Of a DNA stretch of 64,000 nt, positions 11,201 through 21,700 are shown piece by piece. The stretch covers positions 620,001-684,000 of the forward strand of contig NC_053200.1 of the NCBI RefSeq assembly GCF_905163445.1, given 5' to 3'. Every line of letters starts with the position of its first letter. The first letter of the stretch is position 1. The DNA is from Pararge aegeria (taxonomy: Eukaryota; Arthropoda; Insecta; Lepidoptera; Nymphalidae). The position numbers and the translations under genes are program-made. The notes under the pieces are model-generated. The model had not been told where the DNA came from, searched no databases, and saw nothing but the letters and a program-made list of their open reading frames with translations.

Positions 11201-11411
11201 AACAACTGATAGATCAAGATACAGATCTAATGAAGATGAGCATTATATAGTTAAACATACAAAACTGTTTAAACTATTCGGAAAAAGCTACGATTAAAAA
11301 CAACACATACTTTTCAATTTCGACGCCTGCAAACTTTCTTTTATCATATAATTTGTCGCATAGTCCGCGAACACAAGCCCCACTTAACGGGGCATAGTCT
11401 CGCTCGGTCAT
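2071..11411 (-). CDS. VAC14: VAC14 orthologue, whole gene span (14 coding exons)
   Basis: VAC14 is the HEAT-repeat scaffold that holds the PI3P 5-kinase PIKfyve/Fab1 and the phosphatase FIG4 on endosome and lysosome membranes to control PI(3,5)P2. I rebuilt 14 exons by aligning translated pieces to the animal family. Summed exon length is 2199 nt, giving 732 codons plus TAG, against about 780 residues in vertebrates. Recognisable blocks are the N-terminal DYAPLS...CVRGLCDKLYDKRK, the Fab1-binding region (exons 2-3), HEAT repeats with LRERIY-like and LAADP-like motifs (exons 3-6), and the C-terminal FIG4-binding region (exons 9-13, with THNYRH and LLMLLPQS). The start ATG is at 11411 and the stop at 2071-2073. 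All introns are GT-AG and phases match throughout. The less conserved linker after residue 335 is the part shorter than in vertebrates. The gene is head to head with AMFR. An oddity is the donor-spanning minisatellite at exon 13. No canonical polyadenylation signal is seen just downstream. Confidence 0.95.
2286..2345 (+). repeat. Interspersed repeat B fragment
   Basis: Starts TTTGAAACGTCAAGTCAGTC and contains CAAGAAACTC. Shares its start and layout with 25595-25730 and 52445-52560. Confidence 0.5.
2362..3180 (-). pseudogene. Degenerate jockey/CR1-like LINE reverse transcriptase in VAC14 intron 13
   Basis: Gene-strand translation of about 3180-2860 gives fragments such as DHKAHYGLKNVA and FPRGSFLGPFLFLVYIN, the RT block around GxxQGSxLGPxLFLxYIN, with stops and frameshifts. 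2787-2362 is an open 141-residue C-terminal block starting QKRAVRLINKLNS, typical of the part after the RT domain. The catalytic YADD region between them is missing, so it is dead. Confidence 0.8.
3389..3489 (-). repeat. 18-bp minisatellite spanning the VAC14 exon 13 donor
   Basis: Five full 18-bp units (3389-3406, 3407-3424, 3425-3442, 3443-3460, 3461-3478) and a partial sixth. On the gene strand each holds CCGGACAG followed by GTACGTG, so each unit boundary is a plausible 5' splice site. The units look identical. Confidence 0.95.
3478..3628 (-). CDS. VAC14: VAC14 exon 13 (residues 638-688), donor multiplied
   Basis: Encodes YLRLELLAPG then [20 protein letters not shown] and LHCAPP, matching human YLRLQLLDVK...[25 protein letters not shown]. 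The end given is the first of five identical donors (CAG before GTACGT) in an 18-bp tandem array; exon ends at 3478, 3460, 3442, 3424 and 3406 are all possible. All five keep phase 2 and add 0, 6, 12, 18 or 24 residues of a repeat RYVPPD. Confidence 0.88.
3652..3777. repeat. Alternating purine-pyrimidine microsatellite, CGCACGTACA-type
   Basis: A run of cacgcacgtacacgcacg-like units just upstream, on the gene strand, of the VAC14 exon 13 acceptor. It replaces the usual polypyrimidine tract. Long stretches alternate purine and pyrimidine, a pattern that favours Z-DNA. Confidence 0.9.
4449..4528 (-). CDS. VAC14: VAC14 exon 12 (residues 611-638)
   Basis: Short exon encoding GDLEITVDFLTEIDKLVQLI then ESPVFA, nearly identical to human GDLEVTVDFLAEVDKLVQLIECPIF. 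It is AT-rich at third positions, in sharp contrast to exons 11 and 13. Acceptor CCTCAG, donor GTAAGT. Confidence 0.94.
4615..4740 (+). repeat. RTE-like LINE 3' fragment in VAC14 intron 11
   Basis: Plus-strand text reads like the end of lepidopteran RTE-type ORFs: SRWEPLE, then a broken AQDRE..WNSLQKTYV..QQWTSIG-like frame. It lies antisense to VAC14, between exons 12 and 11. Confidence 0.6.
4822..4940 (-). CDS. VAC14: VAC14 exon 11 (residues 572-611)
   Basis: Encodes LFRTLYACWCHSPVALLALC then LLTHNYRHCAALI, matching human [29 protein letters not shown]. Third positions essentially all G or C. Non-consensus donor GTATCC, phase 2 out. An RTE-like repeat starts within 90 bp of its end. Confidence 0.94.
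5460..5634 (-). CDS. VAC14: VAC14 exon 10 (residues 513-571)
   Basis: Encodes QLCVLVGAEAVYRGVAQAV then ARLVDVLATLLLTAAELHHL, matching human QLCLLLNAENIFHSMADIL...VHALNTILLTSTELFQL. GC-rich. Acceptor GCGCAG, donor GTGAGT, phase 0 out. Confidence 0.94.
6132..6237 (-). CDS. VAC14: VAC14 exon 9 (residues 478-513)
   Basis: Encodes YYHKFLKALLRLLAADENLL then EDRGAFIIR, matching human [29 protein letters not shown]. It opens the FIG4-binding C-terminal region. AT-rich codons. Acceptor TTTGCAG, donor GTTCGT (weak). Confidence 0.93.
6391..6574 (-). CDS. VAC14: VAC14 exon 8 (residues 417-478)
   Basis: Encodes MYLQTELVFVSVVGSLKDAA then RRALAVLAEICSCPS, matching human MFRHTDSLFPILLQTLSD...LEVLAEIASSP. 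The 3' part is an alanine/threonine run from a GCC/ACC trinucleotide tract, likely to vary in length. Acceptor CCGCAG, donor GTGAGT. Confidence 0.92.
6728..6758. repeat. Inverted repeat, 13-bp arms, 5-bp loop
   Basis: AAGTAAAGTAGTA and its reverse complement around GAGTA, within VAC14 intron 7 (between exons 8 and 7). Confidence 0.8.
7338..7639 (-). CDS. VAC14: VAC14 exon 7 (residues 316-416)
   Basis: Starts with KIRETAATVNLQLTKLVSEM (human IKEVANVCNQSLMKLVTPED). Then comes a low-complexity acidic and proline-rich linker (residues about 336-370) and a HEAT block, NLEAVVGVLTQMLHHSSVHT with ALDWILHLYNKLPSE. Acceptor AATCAG at 7640-7641; donor GTATGT. The linker is where the family varies most. 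Confidence 0.9.
8086..8209 (-). CDS. VAC14: VAC14 exon 6 (residues 275-316)
   Basis: Encodes LTAVSWLKEFAELSG then VLPFASGVLLAALPCLAY, matching human LTAMCWMREFIQLAG...LPYSSGILTAVLPCLAY. The donor GTATCC departs from the consensus and is shared with exon 11. Third positions almost all G or C. Confidence 0.93.
8727..8847 (-). CDS. VAC14: VAC14 exon 5 (residues 234-274)
   Basis: Encodes CDVQLNEFLRSIKKEPAEVN then INILITHAQSTEELLQ, matching human CEVVLGEFLKEIKKNPSSV...ANILVIHCQTTDDLIQ. AT-richer codons than its neighbours. Acceptor TTATTAG, donor GTAAGT. Confidence 0.93.
9317..9534 (-). CDS. VAC14: VAC14 exon 4 (residues 162-234)
   Basis: Begins DIVTES, identical to the human block, and continues LVRERMYTRSAAARQFAVGW and DLLDGLFTVLDDPNPEIRR. 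GC-rich third positions. The donor is GTGAGC inside the codon for M (phase 2). Confidence 0.95.
9848..10078 (-). CDS. VAC14: VAC14 exon 3 (residues 85-161)
   Basis: Encodes YVGELIHPIVACL, ARVRYGATEALFNVLKVAR and LARLAADPELQVRNGAEVLD in that order, collinear with the human HEAT repeats that contact the kinase. 77 whole codons; acceptor CGCAG, donor GTAACT. Confidence 0.95.
10561..10711 (-). CDS. VAC14: VAC14 exon 2 (residues 34-84)
   Basis: Encodes MVKDFSDANN...ALMGLSSVAVGLGK, matching human LVREFVAQNN...GGLIGLAACSIALGK. The acceptor is GTACAG and the donor GTAGTG; phase 2 in, phase 0 out. It starts the Fab1-binding HEAT region. Confidence 0.93.
11311..11411 (-). CDS. VAC14: VAC14 exon 1 (residues 1-34)
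   Basis: ATG at 11409-11411 opens MTERDYAPLSGACVRGLCDK, which matches the conserved family N-terminus (DFAPLT..IVRALNDKLYEKRK in human). The exon ends after EIE plus two bases at a GTATGTG donor (phase 2). Confidence 0.93.
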
Positions 11412-12493
11412 TTTATTAGAGTATCATTTAAATTACAGACAAATATTTGTATTTCGTAAATAATTATTTGGATAAACGAGAACTATAACCTCAACAATCA
11501 CTGACACTGACAGTGACAAGTGACAACTTGTTGTGTTTTGATTTGTCCCCTTCAGGACAGACAAAGATCATTGACCAAAGAGCCTAAGTGACAACTTGCA
11601 GGCTGCACAGACTTATGAACGATACAGGCTAAGCGAGTTTGAATTGCGGCGCGATCACAGTGTGATTTAGGGCGCGAATCTCGGCACGAACCATATTAAG
11701 AACACTTTTCAGCATTATGATTGGATAGTTCATAGGTTCTTGATTCTCATTGGTGGAACTTGAAGGCACTCAACATACACACACAGTAACAATGCACGAA
11801 CGCAACGCAAACTAGACGAGAAACGCCCACGATCCACATAGGCGAGCCAAGACGCAAAGTTAGGTGTGAAGTCGACTTATGAAAAAGACGCGAACGCGAC
11901 ACGAAACGCAAAGAATATGCGAATCAACTCCTAACTCTCGTTTTGCGGCTAATCTGAAGCGGCATTAGTCTAAATACACAGCTCATGGATAGCCACAAGC
12001 CGTAGACCGTAGTATCATATTAATCTGTGCCACTAGCACTACCACAGACCAATCCACTACCCAGTAGTAAGAAGTAACATATTATAATATATATTTTAGC
12101 CACGGATATCTTATTAGGGTGAAAGTATATAATAGCTTTTATATGCTGGCCAATATTTAGAATTAATTCCGTGAATTATTTTAATAGCCTCGCTACGCGC
12201 TTAGTTATTTGAGTAATTAAAAAAATTGTTAACAATTTGACATTGACAATTACAGTATTATATTTGACATATTTTGTGACCAATACGATCACGCGCAGCC
12301 GCGGCATACAGTTCCTGTCAATATTGGTCAATATGTTTTGTTAGTCGACGTACATTGATTAAATCTCGTCGGTACATTTTGTTTAGAAAAATTCGTTTGT
12401 CGATTATTCGATGCAATTAAGCGCGAAGAGGGGATTTTTGTTCATTGTGAAATTAAGACTAGCCGTGCAGTGTGGAGTCGGAGAACGTCCAAG
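11412..12493. promoter_or_regulatory. Divergent VAC14-AMFR intergenic region
   Basis: About 1.08 kb between the two start codons on opposite strands, so both promoters and 5' UTRs must lie here unless upstream non-coding exons exist. The part at 11620-11950 is CpG-richer than its surroundings (GCGACACGAAACGC and similar). No TATA box in an obvious place. Confidence 0.6.
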
Positions 12494-12769
12494 ATGCCTG
12501 TGACACTGGTCGACAGGTTGCCATTGCCAAACCTCAAGGTTTACTCGGCGGGAAGTGTGCTGCTATTGTCAGTGGCGGTATATTACGCTGTGAATGTGAC
12601 TAGTGATCCCAACTGGAAGGGGAATTTTACGGTGCAGCGGCATGAGGAGCAGGATTCCGACGCAGTAGTGACAATGGTAGTGGATCCGCGGGCCAACGGG
12701 ACCAGGAACCTGACATCTCACGTAGAAGAAGTTGTCACCTTCATGATGCAGGAGCCGCTGTGCATGTGG
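12494..12769 (+). CDS. AMFR: AMFR exon 1 (residues 1-92)
   Basis: ATG in AAGATGCCTG opens MPVTLVDRLPLPNLKVYS, matching human MPLLFLERFPWPSLRTYT; a hydrophobic helix (about residues 20-38) follows. Two possible N-glycosylation sequons (NGT, NLT) and EEVVTFMMQEPLCMW close the exon. Donor GTTAGT, phase 0. Confidence 0.93.
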
Positions 12770-15700
12770 GTTAGTTCAGTTTAGTTACCTTTATCCAGAC
12801 CTAAATTTACGCCTCTCAAACCTTGAAGTTACAAAGGGTAACTCATTTAGTAATATTTCTCAAAAGCACTTAACACTATCAATTTTTTTGTTTCATGACC
12901 AAGCTACTAACTGGTGCTCATATATTTGTTCCTTTGTTTGTTTTTTAAATTATTTTGACTAAAAATTCTAACTAAAAATCTTTTTAGTAAGCCTGTCACA
13001 GGCATCTTTAATATTGTTGTGAGGTCAATGGAATCAAGTATTTAAATTAGAAATATAAAATGAATGTACGTAGATATTTTAAATTTGGTTTGTTTTTACA
13101 AATTTGGTTTATTTGGTTTAGAGCCTAAATTTTGAATTGGCAGCTAAGCAATAAAAGTAAATTGGATAGATCTATTATGCAACAACAGGCAAAACATCAA
13201 ATTTATTCTGTAATTCATTTTGATTGAATATTTGGATTTTGAAAAATCAGCCCTAAATAATTTTGTGAATAATTTACTCTTACCAAGAATGAGCAAATAA
13301 AACATCTATTTGTGTTTTTGTTCCTTAAAAATATTTTAAGTTACTATGAAGGCACACTAAGGTTTTAACAATCATATTTATTGAGCAGTTATACATCACC
13401 ATTAAAAAATTCCTTGACACCACCAAGACAAGTACAATTTGATACAAATTGTAAACTTTTTTTTCCCTGTGATATATAAAAAGCTACTATAAAATTTAGA
13501 AAAATAATCTTTTTATAACTGTTATTCTATTGCATTTTAATTTATGCAAATCAAAAATGAGAAGGATTATTATAAAATTATATTATATTTCACACTTAAA
13601 AGTAAATTGTCTGTTTGATTTTTTTTCATTCCCTGCAGTAGTACTGAAAGAGCCTCAAACAAAAACTTATATTTAAATTTTATTTATATTTCAGTCAGAC
13701 ATTTCATATTACTAATTTGCGTTTACATATGAAGTTGTCATAGCTAATAAATTAAGCTATGAGGATAAAAATTTAGCTATGAGGATTCAACAATCACCAA
13801 CCGAATATAAGATGATAAACTCTGCAATTTCACTCGGGTTATTATTGCTACCTAAATCTGGATAGAGCATATGAAGAAGCAGGCAAAGATGTATAGTATG
13901 TTGAAAATCACTATATATATATTTTTCTATGTACTGTCCCATGACCAAAACATGCTTGTGTGTGTAAATGTGGAGTTACTTATTTATTTAATTGGTCAAG
14001 AAACTTAACTGCTTATACAGAAGGTAGTAGAACAAGTAAAGAAGTATAGGATGGCCGGAATTTTATGTGTAGAGGTGGCATTGGTACAAAAGAGGTAAAT
14101 TTGACATTGTTCCTACTCAGTTTGTTAAATGATGAACCAGATCTAGGCAAATGAGAATTATTTCTAAATGTTGTGTAAATAAAAGGTTCTTGAAAGATTC
14201 AATGGGATTGAGGATTGTTGTTAGAGGGGAGTTTAAAGAATAGCTTTTCAGGTAGTAATGTACTATCTACTATATTGGTTGCAATGTTGCATATATACTT
14301 AATAATGATACACATATGTATACTTATTCTACTATTAGAAAGATTTATAAAAGAGTTGCGTCATCGGCAGACGGTGGTCAGTAAGTGAAGACGCTGCCGT
14401 GACCTGACGAAGGTCACGTAGACCCCGCGAGTCCATCTGCGCGTTTCCTTCCGTGCCTGTGTGGTTTCTCAACAAGAATACAATATATGTATTGGTTGTT
14501 AATAGCGACCTTGCCCGCGCAGGATTTGTTTTTCTGTCTCTTACAGACTTGAGGCGGCCGTTTATACTTTTTAGAAAGTCCACTTTCTAGCTAAAAAAGA
14601 TTAGGTCATTTTCGGTTGTTTTTTCCGCGGTAGAAGACTATATTACATCATATCAACCTATTCCTGGCCTCCTACACGTGCCCTGTCCCTCCAATTCAAC
14701 TATCTTCGGGGTAAATTAACGAAATAAAAAGGAGGTGATGTTACTCGACGTACAAGTCATTGAACATCCCATCAGAATCGGTTCAGCTGATCCTAATATT
14801 GGCCCGTCTAAACACACAGAAACGCAGACGGACAGAATTAATTTTAATTTAACTTTGTTTTATTTTAAATAATCATCTGAGCACAACTCATGGCAGTTAT
14901 TTCGAAATACACCTTATATACCTATACTTAATTTTTATTTTATTTATATCGATTATTAGGACGGGAAGATCAGGTCAATGTCCTCACTGTGTGATAGAAT
15001 AATTGAGTCATGTCTCAGAAAGTGTGAAAAATAACAGTTCGGTTATCATTAAAACATCATTACGTTGTTTGTTTGCATTAAGTAGATTGTTGTGATCATA
15101 AATTACTTAGTTAAATTATGGTAAATAATGGAATAATAATAGCGGTTAATATTTAATGCAGTGAGTAATTTTGAAATCGGTCATGGTTTTTACCCGACTG
15201 CACGACGAAATATAATGACCGACTTATATTTATATATCTTTTGTTTTTCACTTCTGCTTCGCGACTCGTTCAGCTATGTCGGTAACTTTGGTTCTTCTAC
15301 GGATCTTCACATTCCTGATTAGATCACGTAGAGATACTCCAAGCTCTCTACATCGCCGGGTGAGTGACACTAAGCCCTCTAATAAAACGTATCGTCAGCG
15401 ATCACGTTTCGAAGCCAAAAGACGGAGTCTTTGGTTCGACGTTCGAAGATTTTGTTGCCTGAACTGAGATACTATTATTGAGAAGATGTCGCAAAGTTTC
15501 ATGAACGCTTCGCATCCGATTAGAATTCGGCAATTTACATCTTACTCGAAATCGATCGTGTGTCCTAGGGAAACAAAGATCACAAATTTGGGGGCAGAAC
15601 TTTATGGCAGGTATGGATAATGAACATTGGATATAATCTTCGTCTTGCTCATGTCCATTCGTAGCCTCGCTACTCTACTATTATATATACTACTATACTA

Positions 15701-18700
15701 CTATTCTAATATTACATTAAGAATAGTGTTAAGGTCTCTCAGAGTCTGGCATTACGACCACGCACCACACGACCACGAATTAAAAGTACTCAAAGTCAAT
15801 ACCCTGGCAGCAAGGCTACATATTGCGACAATAAGAAAAAGGAATCGTGAATATATTCACATTTTTTAATTCTTTTTACAAGTTTTTTACATCGTTCATT
15901 CAGGAGGCTGATGAACAGCCCTTATCATTAGTCCTGGCTGATCATCCTGGCCGAACGGGATGCCATCGATTAAAAAAAGAAATAAAAACAATTATCTCAC
16001 TCAACCACATGCACAATAAACCCGTACTTACGCTGCTTTCAGATACACTGACCTTTCCGATCCGAGCACTTTCCGATCGCTTCACAACTTCTGACATGCC
16101 CATGAATTTTGGGCCTCATGGGCATGTCAGACAAAAATTTCAGTGCCCCCCCACACATTGTTTTAACCTACCAAGTCGGACCTGATAATTTTTGGTGATC
16201 CAAATAGACAGAGATTTTGCCCACAAGTCATCTGGCATACGGCACATAATATTATCTCCTGCCCTATCCTATTTAAGTAAAGCGGTTTCGCGTTTTGATA
16301 CGTCTAGAAGAGCTACCGCGGTCCGCCTGTTTCAAGCTTAGCTACTTCTCACGGCTCTTTGGCAAACCTTAAGCGTGAACTCAATGATAAAAACCTTAAA
16401 TGAAAGTCAGCAGAATGCAAACTTCTGTAATAATAAGTATTAAGTATACTTATTTGCTTTACTGTACATACACTTTTGAATTCAAGGTAATTTAACTGTT
16501 TAATGGCCATCTTACCCAGTGACTCGATAACGTGATAATTTTCGCGAGTATTTTGAAAGTTATAACGGGATTCTGTTTTTAGCGATGTTGGTATAAGGCT
16601 TACCGGACACACGTCAATATTACTGACAAAGATCGAAATATTGTAAATAATATTGCATGTGTACCAATACACCCCGTATTGAAGAATTGAAGTATTCATA
16701 CAAAATATTGTCCAACGATGAGATAATTGTTAACATTAAAAAAAATCTACTGCAGCTTTGAAGTCGTCTTGTAGAACTTGCTTCAGATAAGGTAGCCGGA
16801 GACAGAAGTGAAAAGCATGCACGAATTGTGTGAAAGTGGATGTGAAGTAATTTATTCATTGTATTATAATAAGTATAATACAATGAATAAATTTGTAAAA
16901 TGCTGAAGTTTGTTAATTTAAACCCATTGGTAAATTTGTTTTGCCAACGTTCACACAAACCTCTTTAAATTGATAATTTAGGGCATAAAATGTAAATCCA
17001 ATTTAATATTTCTTTATTTTAATAGGCACATACTCGTAGGTGGCACTTTTGATGCGTACATTACTATATTATGTAAAATATGACATAGAAGTGAGTTGAT
17101 GGCGATAACTAAATTCGTCTACTTAAAATTAAAGCTACGAGGGTTCCAAACGCGCCCTGATCTAAGATGAAGCGAACAACAAACTTAGTCGGTTGTTTTG
17201 TTATCACCATCTCACATTGTCATTGTCACTATTTAAAAACCAAAAACACACGCAGTGAGAGTCGAAATGATTTCGGGCTGTATTACTTATGATCCAACTT
17301 GTGATAAATAGGATCAATATCTGCCGGGCTGGATACGAAACACGCATGTACCGAGGCTACATTACATAAACACGAAACTGCGCTATTTAACCGCTACGGT
17401 GTAACAACCATCTACGGCTAACGCGGATTGTTCGGTATTTGTCAACAAATCTACCACTCATGACTCACCAACCCACCAATAACTTCTAATTCAACCTTCT
17501 ATAGATTTAATAGCTTTCTATCCAATTTATACTATCACCATCACTTCAACGGATTGCCGACCACTGCTGGACATAGGTCTTTAGTGGGAAGTTAAAAAGT
17601 CCACGGTCCTGGGCCGCTTGTTTCCACGTCGTCGTGTCGTCGCTCGTTTACCGGTGCGGGGTCGCCACTCCAGCACCTTAGGATGGCAACGTCCATCGAT
17701 TCTACGAGCTATGTGCCCCGCCCATTACCACTTTAGCTACGCGATTCACTGAGCTACGTCAGTTTCTCTAGCCCTAGATCTGATCAGGATCATGTAGAGA
17801 TACTCCTAGCATAGCTCTCCGCTCCTCTTCCGTCGCCCGCTGAGTGACTGAGCCTTCTTATGAGGCCCATAGTAAGCGACCACGTTTGCATATAAAGTAT
17901 AACTATAGCCTGCCAACTCTCATTGGAAAACCGTTATGAGACATTTTAATAGGTGGAGACATACTCATTATATCTGTTATATCATTATAGCCCGTTATAT
18001 ATGTTATTTTAGGGCAATAAAGGTAGACTAAGTGTGCATCGCGATGATATATATCAATTAATTTCATGGAAAATTAGAAAAATAATTAAATTAAATTAAT
18101 TTATAATAATAAATATGCCCTTCACTGCAATCTCGCCTACTATTGATGATGCAGTGTTAAGATGGTAACGGCCTTACCTGTTAGGGGTATGGCAGTTATT
18201 TTAAACACATACCCCTAATCAGTTTTACGCGACATCGTACCGGAACGCTTTATCGCTGAGCGGCACGTCTTTGTGGGAAGGGTGGTAACTAGCCACGGCA
18301 GACGCCTACCAGACCAAAACGAAAACCCCGCCATGCACCCTTACATTCAATGCATTTGGATACACATAGTATGCGATTTTGTGTTTGGCAGTCACACTGA
18401 GCGATATGACCTTACTGTCGACCCGCTGACCTCTAGACAAAACTAGATAGATTAAGTTAAGCTAGCAACGAGCTCAAAAACACTTAATTCTTTTCTTATT
18501 AAAAGATTGATTCTATTTCCGTATAGTATTTACTTCTAGAATAGCAAATAGCAAAGCTTCTACAAGATCTGACTTCACGAACTCTACCCAATGTCAAAAT
18601 ATGTGGCTTGGCTAGTTCGCTACATTCACATGGGCGTATTTATATTATAGTTCTTGTAGTAAGAAAACAGACAAGCCACATGTTTTGACTGAGGTGTAAA

Positions 18701-21700
18701 GTTTGTGAATTGACCCTTTATAGAGTTAGGGCGTGTTGAGTTGGAAGCGGGGCTCTACATGAGATCTGATAACTTTTTGACAGTGCGAGTCATATTATGG
18801 TCTCCTCTTGGTAACATTTTACATTTGACAACTATATCAACGGGCGAGTGGCGTAGTGCGCAGCGACCCTGCTTTCTGAGTCAAAGGCCGTGGGTTGGAT
18901 TCTCACAACTGGAAAATGTTTGTGTGATGAACATGAATGTTTCCCAGTGTCTGGGTGTTTATATGTATATTATAAGTTTTTATGTAGATTATTCATAAAA
19001 ATATTTATCAGTCATCATAGTACCCATAATACAAGCTACGCTTACTTTGGGGCTAGATGGCCATGTGTTTATTGTCGTAGTATATTTATTATTATTATTA
19101 TCAAATGACGCAGTGGCATTCGTAGAATGTTCGACTTGGTTTGTGCATTAAAAATATAAGTACACAGATATAAAAAAATGGTATCACGCGTGTTTATGAG
19201 TTATTTATATAAAAAAAAAAACATCGAGCAGGTTGTGCGCTTGACGTAGAAGGTAGGGAGTTCAAATGCGTACGGTGTGAGATGTTGAGAAGATAGGTGG
19301 GTATTTTTTTTTGTAAAAGGGTAAAAAATAATCATCTGGACTCGAACTCGATTTTCCACCTGAGCTTTTATAACCTAGTAGATGGTGGCGAAATTTTCCT
19401 TCGTATTCTGATTTTCGCTCTCAGCCGGCCCCAGCGCTGGGCACAGGCCTCCTCTAGAGAGATAATTATTGATTTCAAATAATTACACCATAATTTATTT
19501 TTTAATTATTCGACTAGTTGATTCTTCCGAAATCCTTCGTGATTGTGCCGCGCCGTCGTGAGTCGGCACGCAGACCCTCCAATTCCTGAGCGAAGCGAAG
19601 CGAGTAATATGAAAGGCAAGGCCCTCCAAGTTTTTCGTATTACTCGCTTTTTATTAGATTCACCTGTATGTTTGTTTGATTTTTGTATGTTTGTAACCGA
19701 CTCCTTTGGACTTGATTTTGATTGTCTTCAAACGGTCTTATTGCGATCAAACTTTGTAAATATATCGAGGACCGATGACAATACACGTATTTGATAAGAT
19801 TATTCCATTATTCAATTCGCAAAATAAGATTTTTGTTAATTTATATAATTTTATTATAATTTTATCAAAAGTCTACAAGGCAGGAATAATGTTCATTTTT
19901 AATTTCCAACCATTATCTATAGATTTCTCCAATATAACAATTTTGATGGTGAATAGGTTACCGATTAATAAACTAAAAGGTAGAAATTATACCAACCGTG
20001 TTTTTATAAATTATTAGTTTATTTTGAATTATATCCCTAAAACGTATAGGGACACGTATCCCTTGTCCGGGGATATAGTCGGGGGATATAATTTTTGTCT
20101 CCTGGCTATGCCAACCTTATTTTACCTTATGCTATAATAATAGTAGGTATAGGGTAAAATAAAATAGGTATTATAAATGTAACCTGCTCATAATATTATA
20201 ATGTTGGTTCGCGGCCTCACCTCATCACAGGGGCAGCAAGACGACTGCCACGGTCATCGTGAGGCGTGACATTTGAAACGTCAGAAATCATATACAATTA
20301 TCATGATATATTACTATCTGTGTAGCACGTAAACGATATTAAATTTAGATCGAACGTTATTTTTTGCGATCTCTAATAATTGTCAATGATTATTTATGTT
20401 TTAGAAAAGCGCACAAATCTGGATCGGGTTGGCGGTTCAAACCACACCCGCTATCGGTTTCGCTATCGTACCAGAACGCTAAAATCCTTAGCAGTAGGTA
20501 CATACGAGTTACGGTGTGACTAGCTTTAGCCAAAGTCTCAACCCAACGGGTAGAAGCAGCGCCAAATAAGGAATTAAAGTTAACCAAAATAGTATCTACA
20601 ATATAGGTAGTAACAATATAATTTAATACGATGTGACTGCCAATACAGTTTCCCTGACTACTGGCCTTTTGGTGGGCGGCGTGTTGAATGTTCTCATGTT
20701 TATTTTACTCAGTCGCAATTAAACCATCGGGAGTACAACCGCATAGGTACCGCAGTTCAACAGCGGGAGATATTAAAGTACACGAGTGATTACGCAAACA
20801 CAGGTGCACTCGCTATATATATTGATATGGCCCGTTCTAACTTTTTACTGGACCTCGCTGCTTCAAAGAGTCCCAACTATTCATCATATAATATTGCGTT
20901 TTTGAATGACGTTTGGCGCAGTGGGCAGCGACCCTCTTTTCTGAGTGCAAGGCCGTAGGTTCGATTCTACAACTGTACAATGTTTGTGTGATACACATGA
21001 ATGTTTTTCCGTGTCTGGGTTTTTATCTGTACATAATAAGTAACGTATTTTTATGAATTATCATCATTCATCAATCATCTTAGTATCCATACCACAAGCA
21101 ACGCTTACAGCTTGTTGTCATAGTATAATTATTTATTTATTAAATGATATTTAAACGACTGTAACGTTATTATTTCTTTTTAATATTCAGGTCATGGTCA
21201 AACTGCACATTAACTAATTCAACGTTCATTATGAACAGGCCCAAAAAAGATCAAGGAGATAAGCATGCACTTTTTAAAAATGTAAATTTCACAAGATAAT
21301 TTTTCATTGTATGAAATATTATCATTCATCATTCATCATCCAGAACTCAGAAGTTCGATACGACAAAATATATGTTATTATTATGATTTGTTGAGGTTGT
21401 ATTTTCGTATAACATCTGTTGTTATTAAGTTGTTGCCAGTTTTGTGCTAGGGCACCACTTTTAGCCTTTCAACAATACTCTCACTGACAGTCGTGCCGGT
21501 ATAGACCACTCAACGTAATTACCATAAAAATATCATTGGCGAAAGTGTTTTTTCAACCAGCGGTGGTAACTTTCCATAAATGGCAACATTATAACTAATG
21601 GCGTTCAGGTAGACTTTCTATTTGCGAAATGCATAGGATCACAAGCGAGGAGGCTGAACGAGGTTGAAAGAATATAAACTATTAATAAATAATCTATGTG

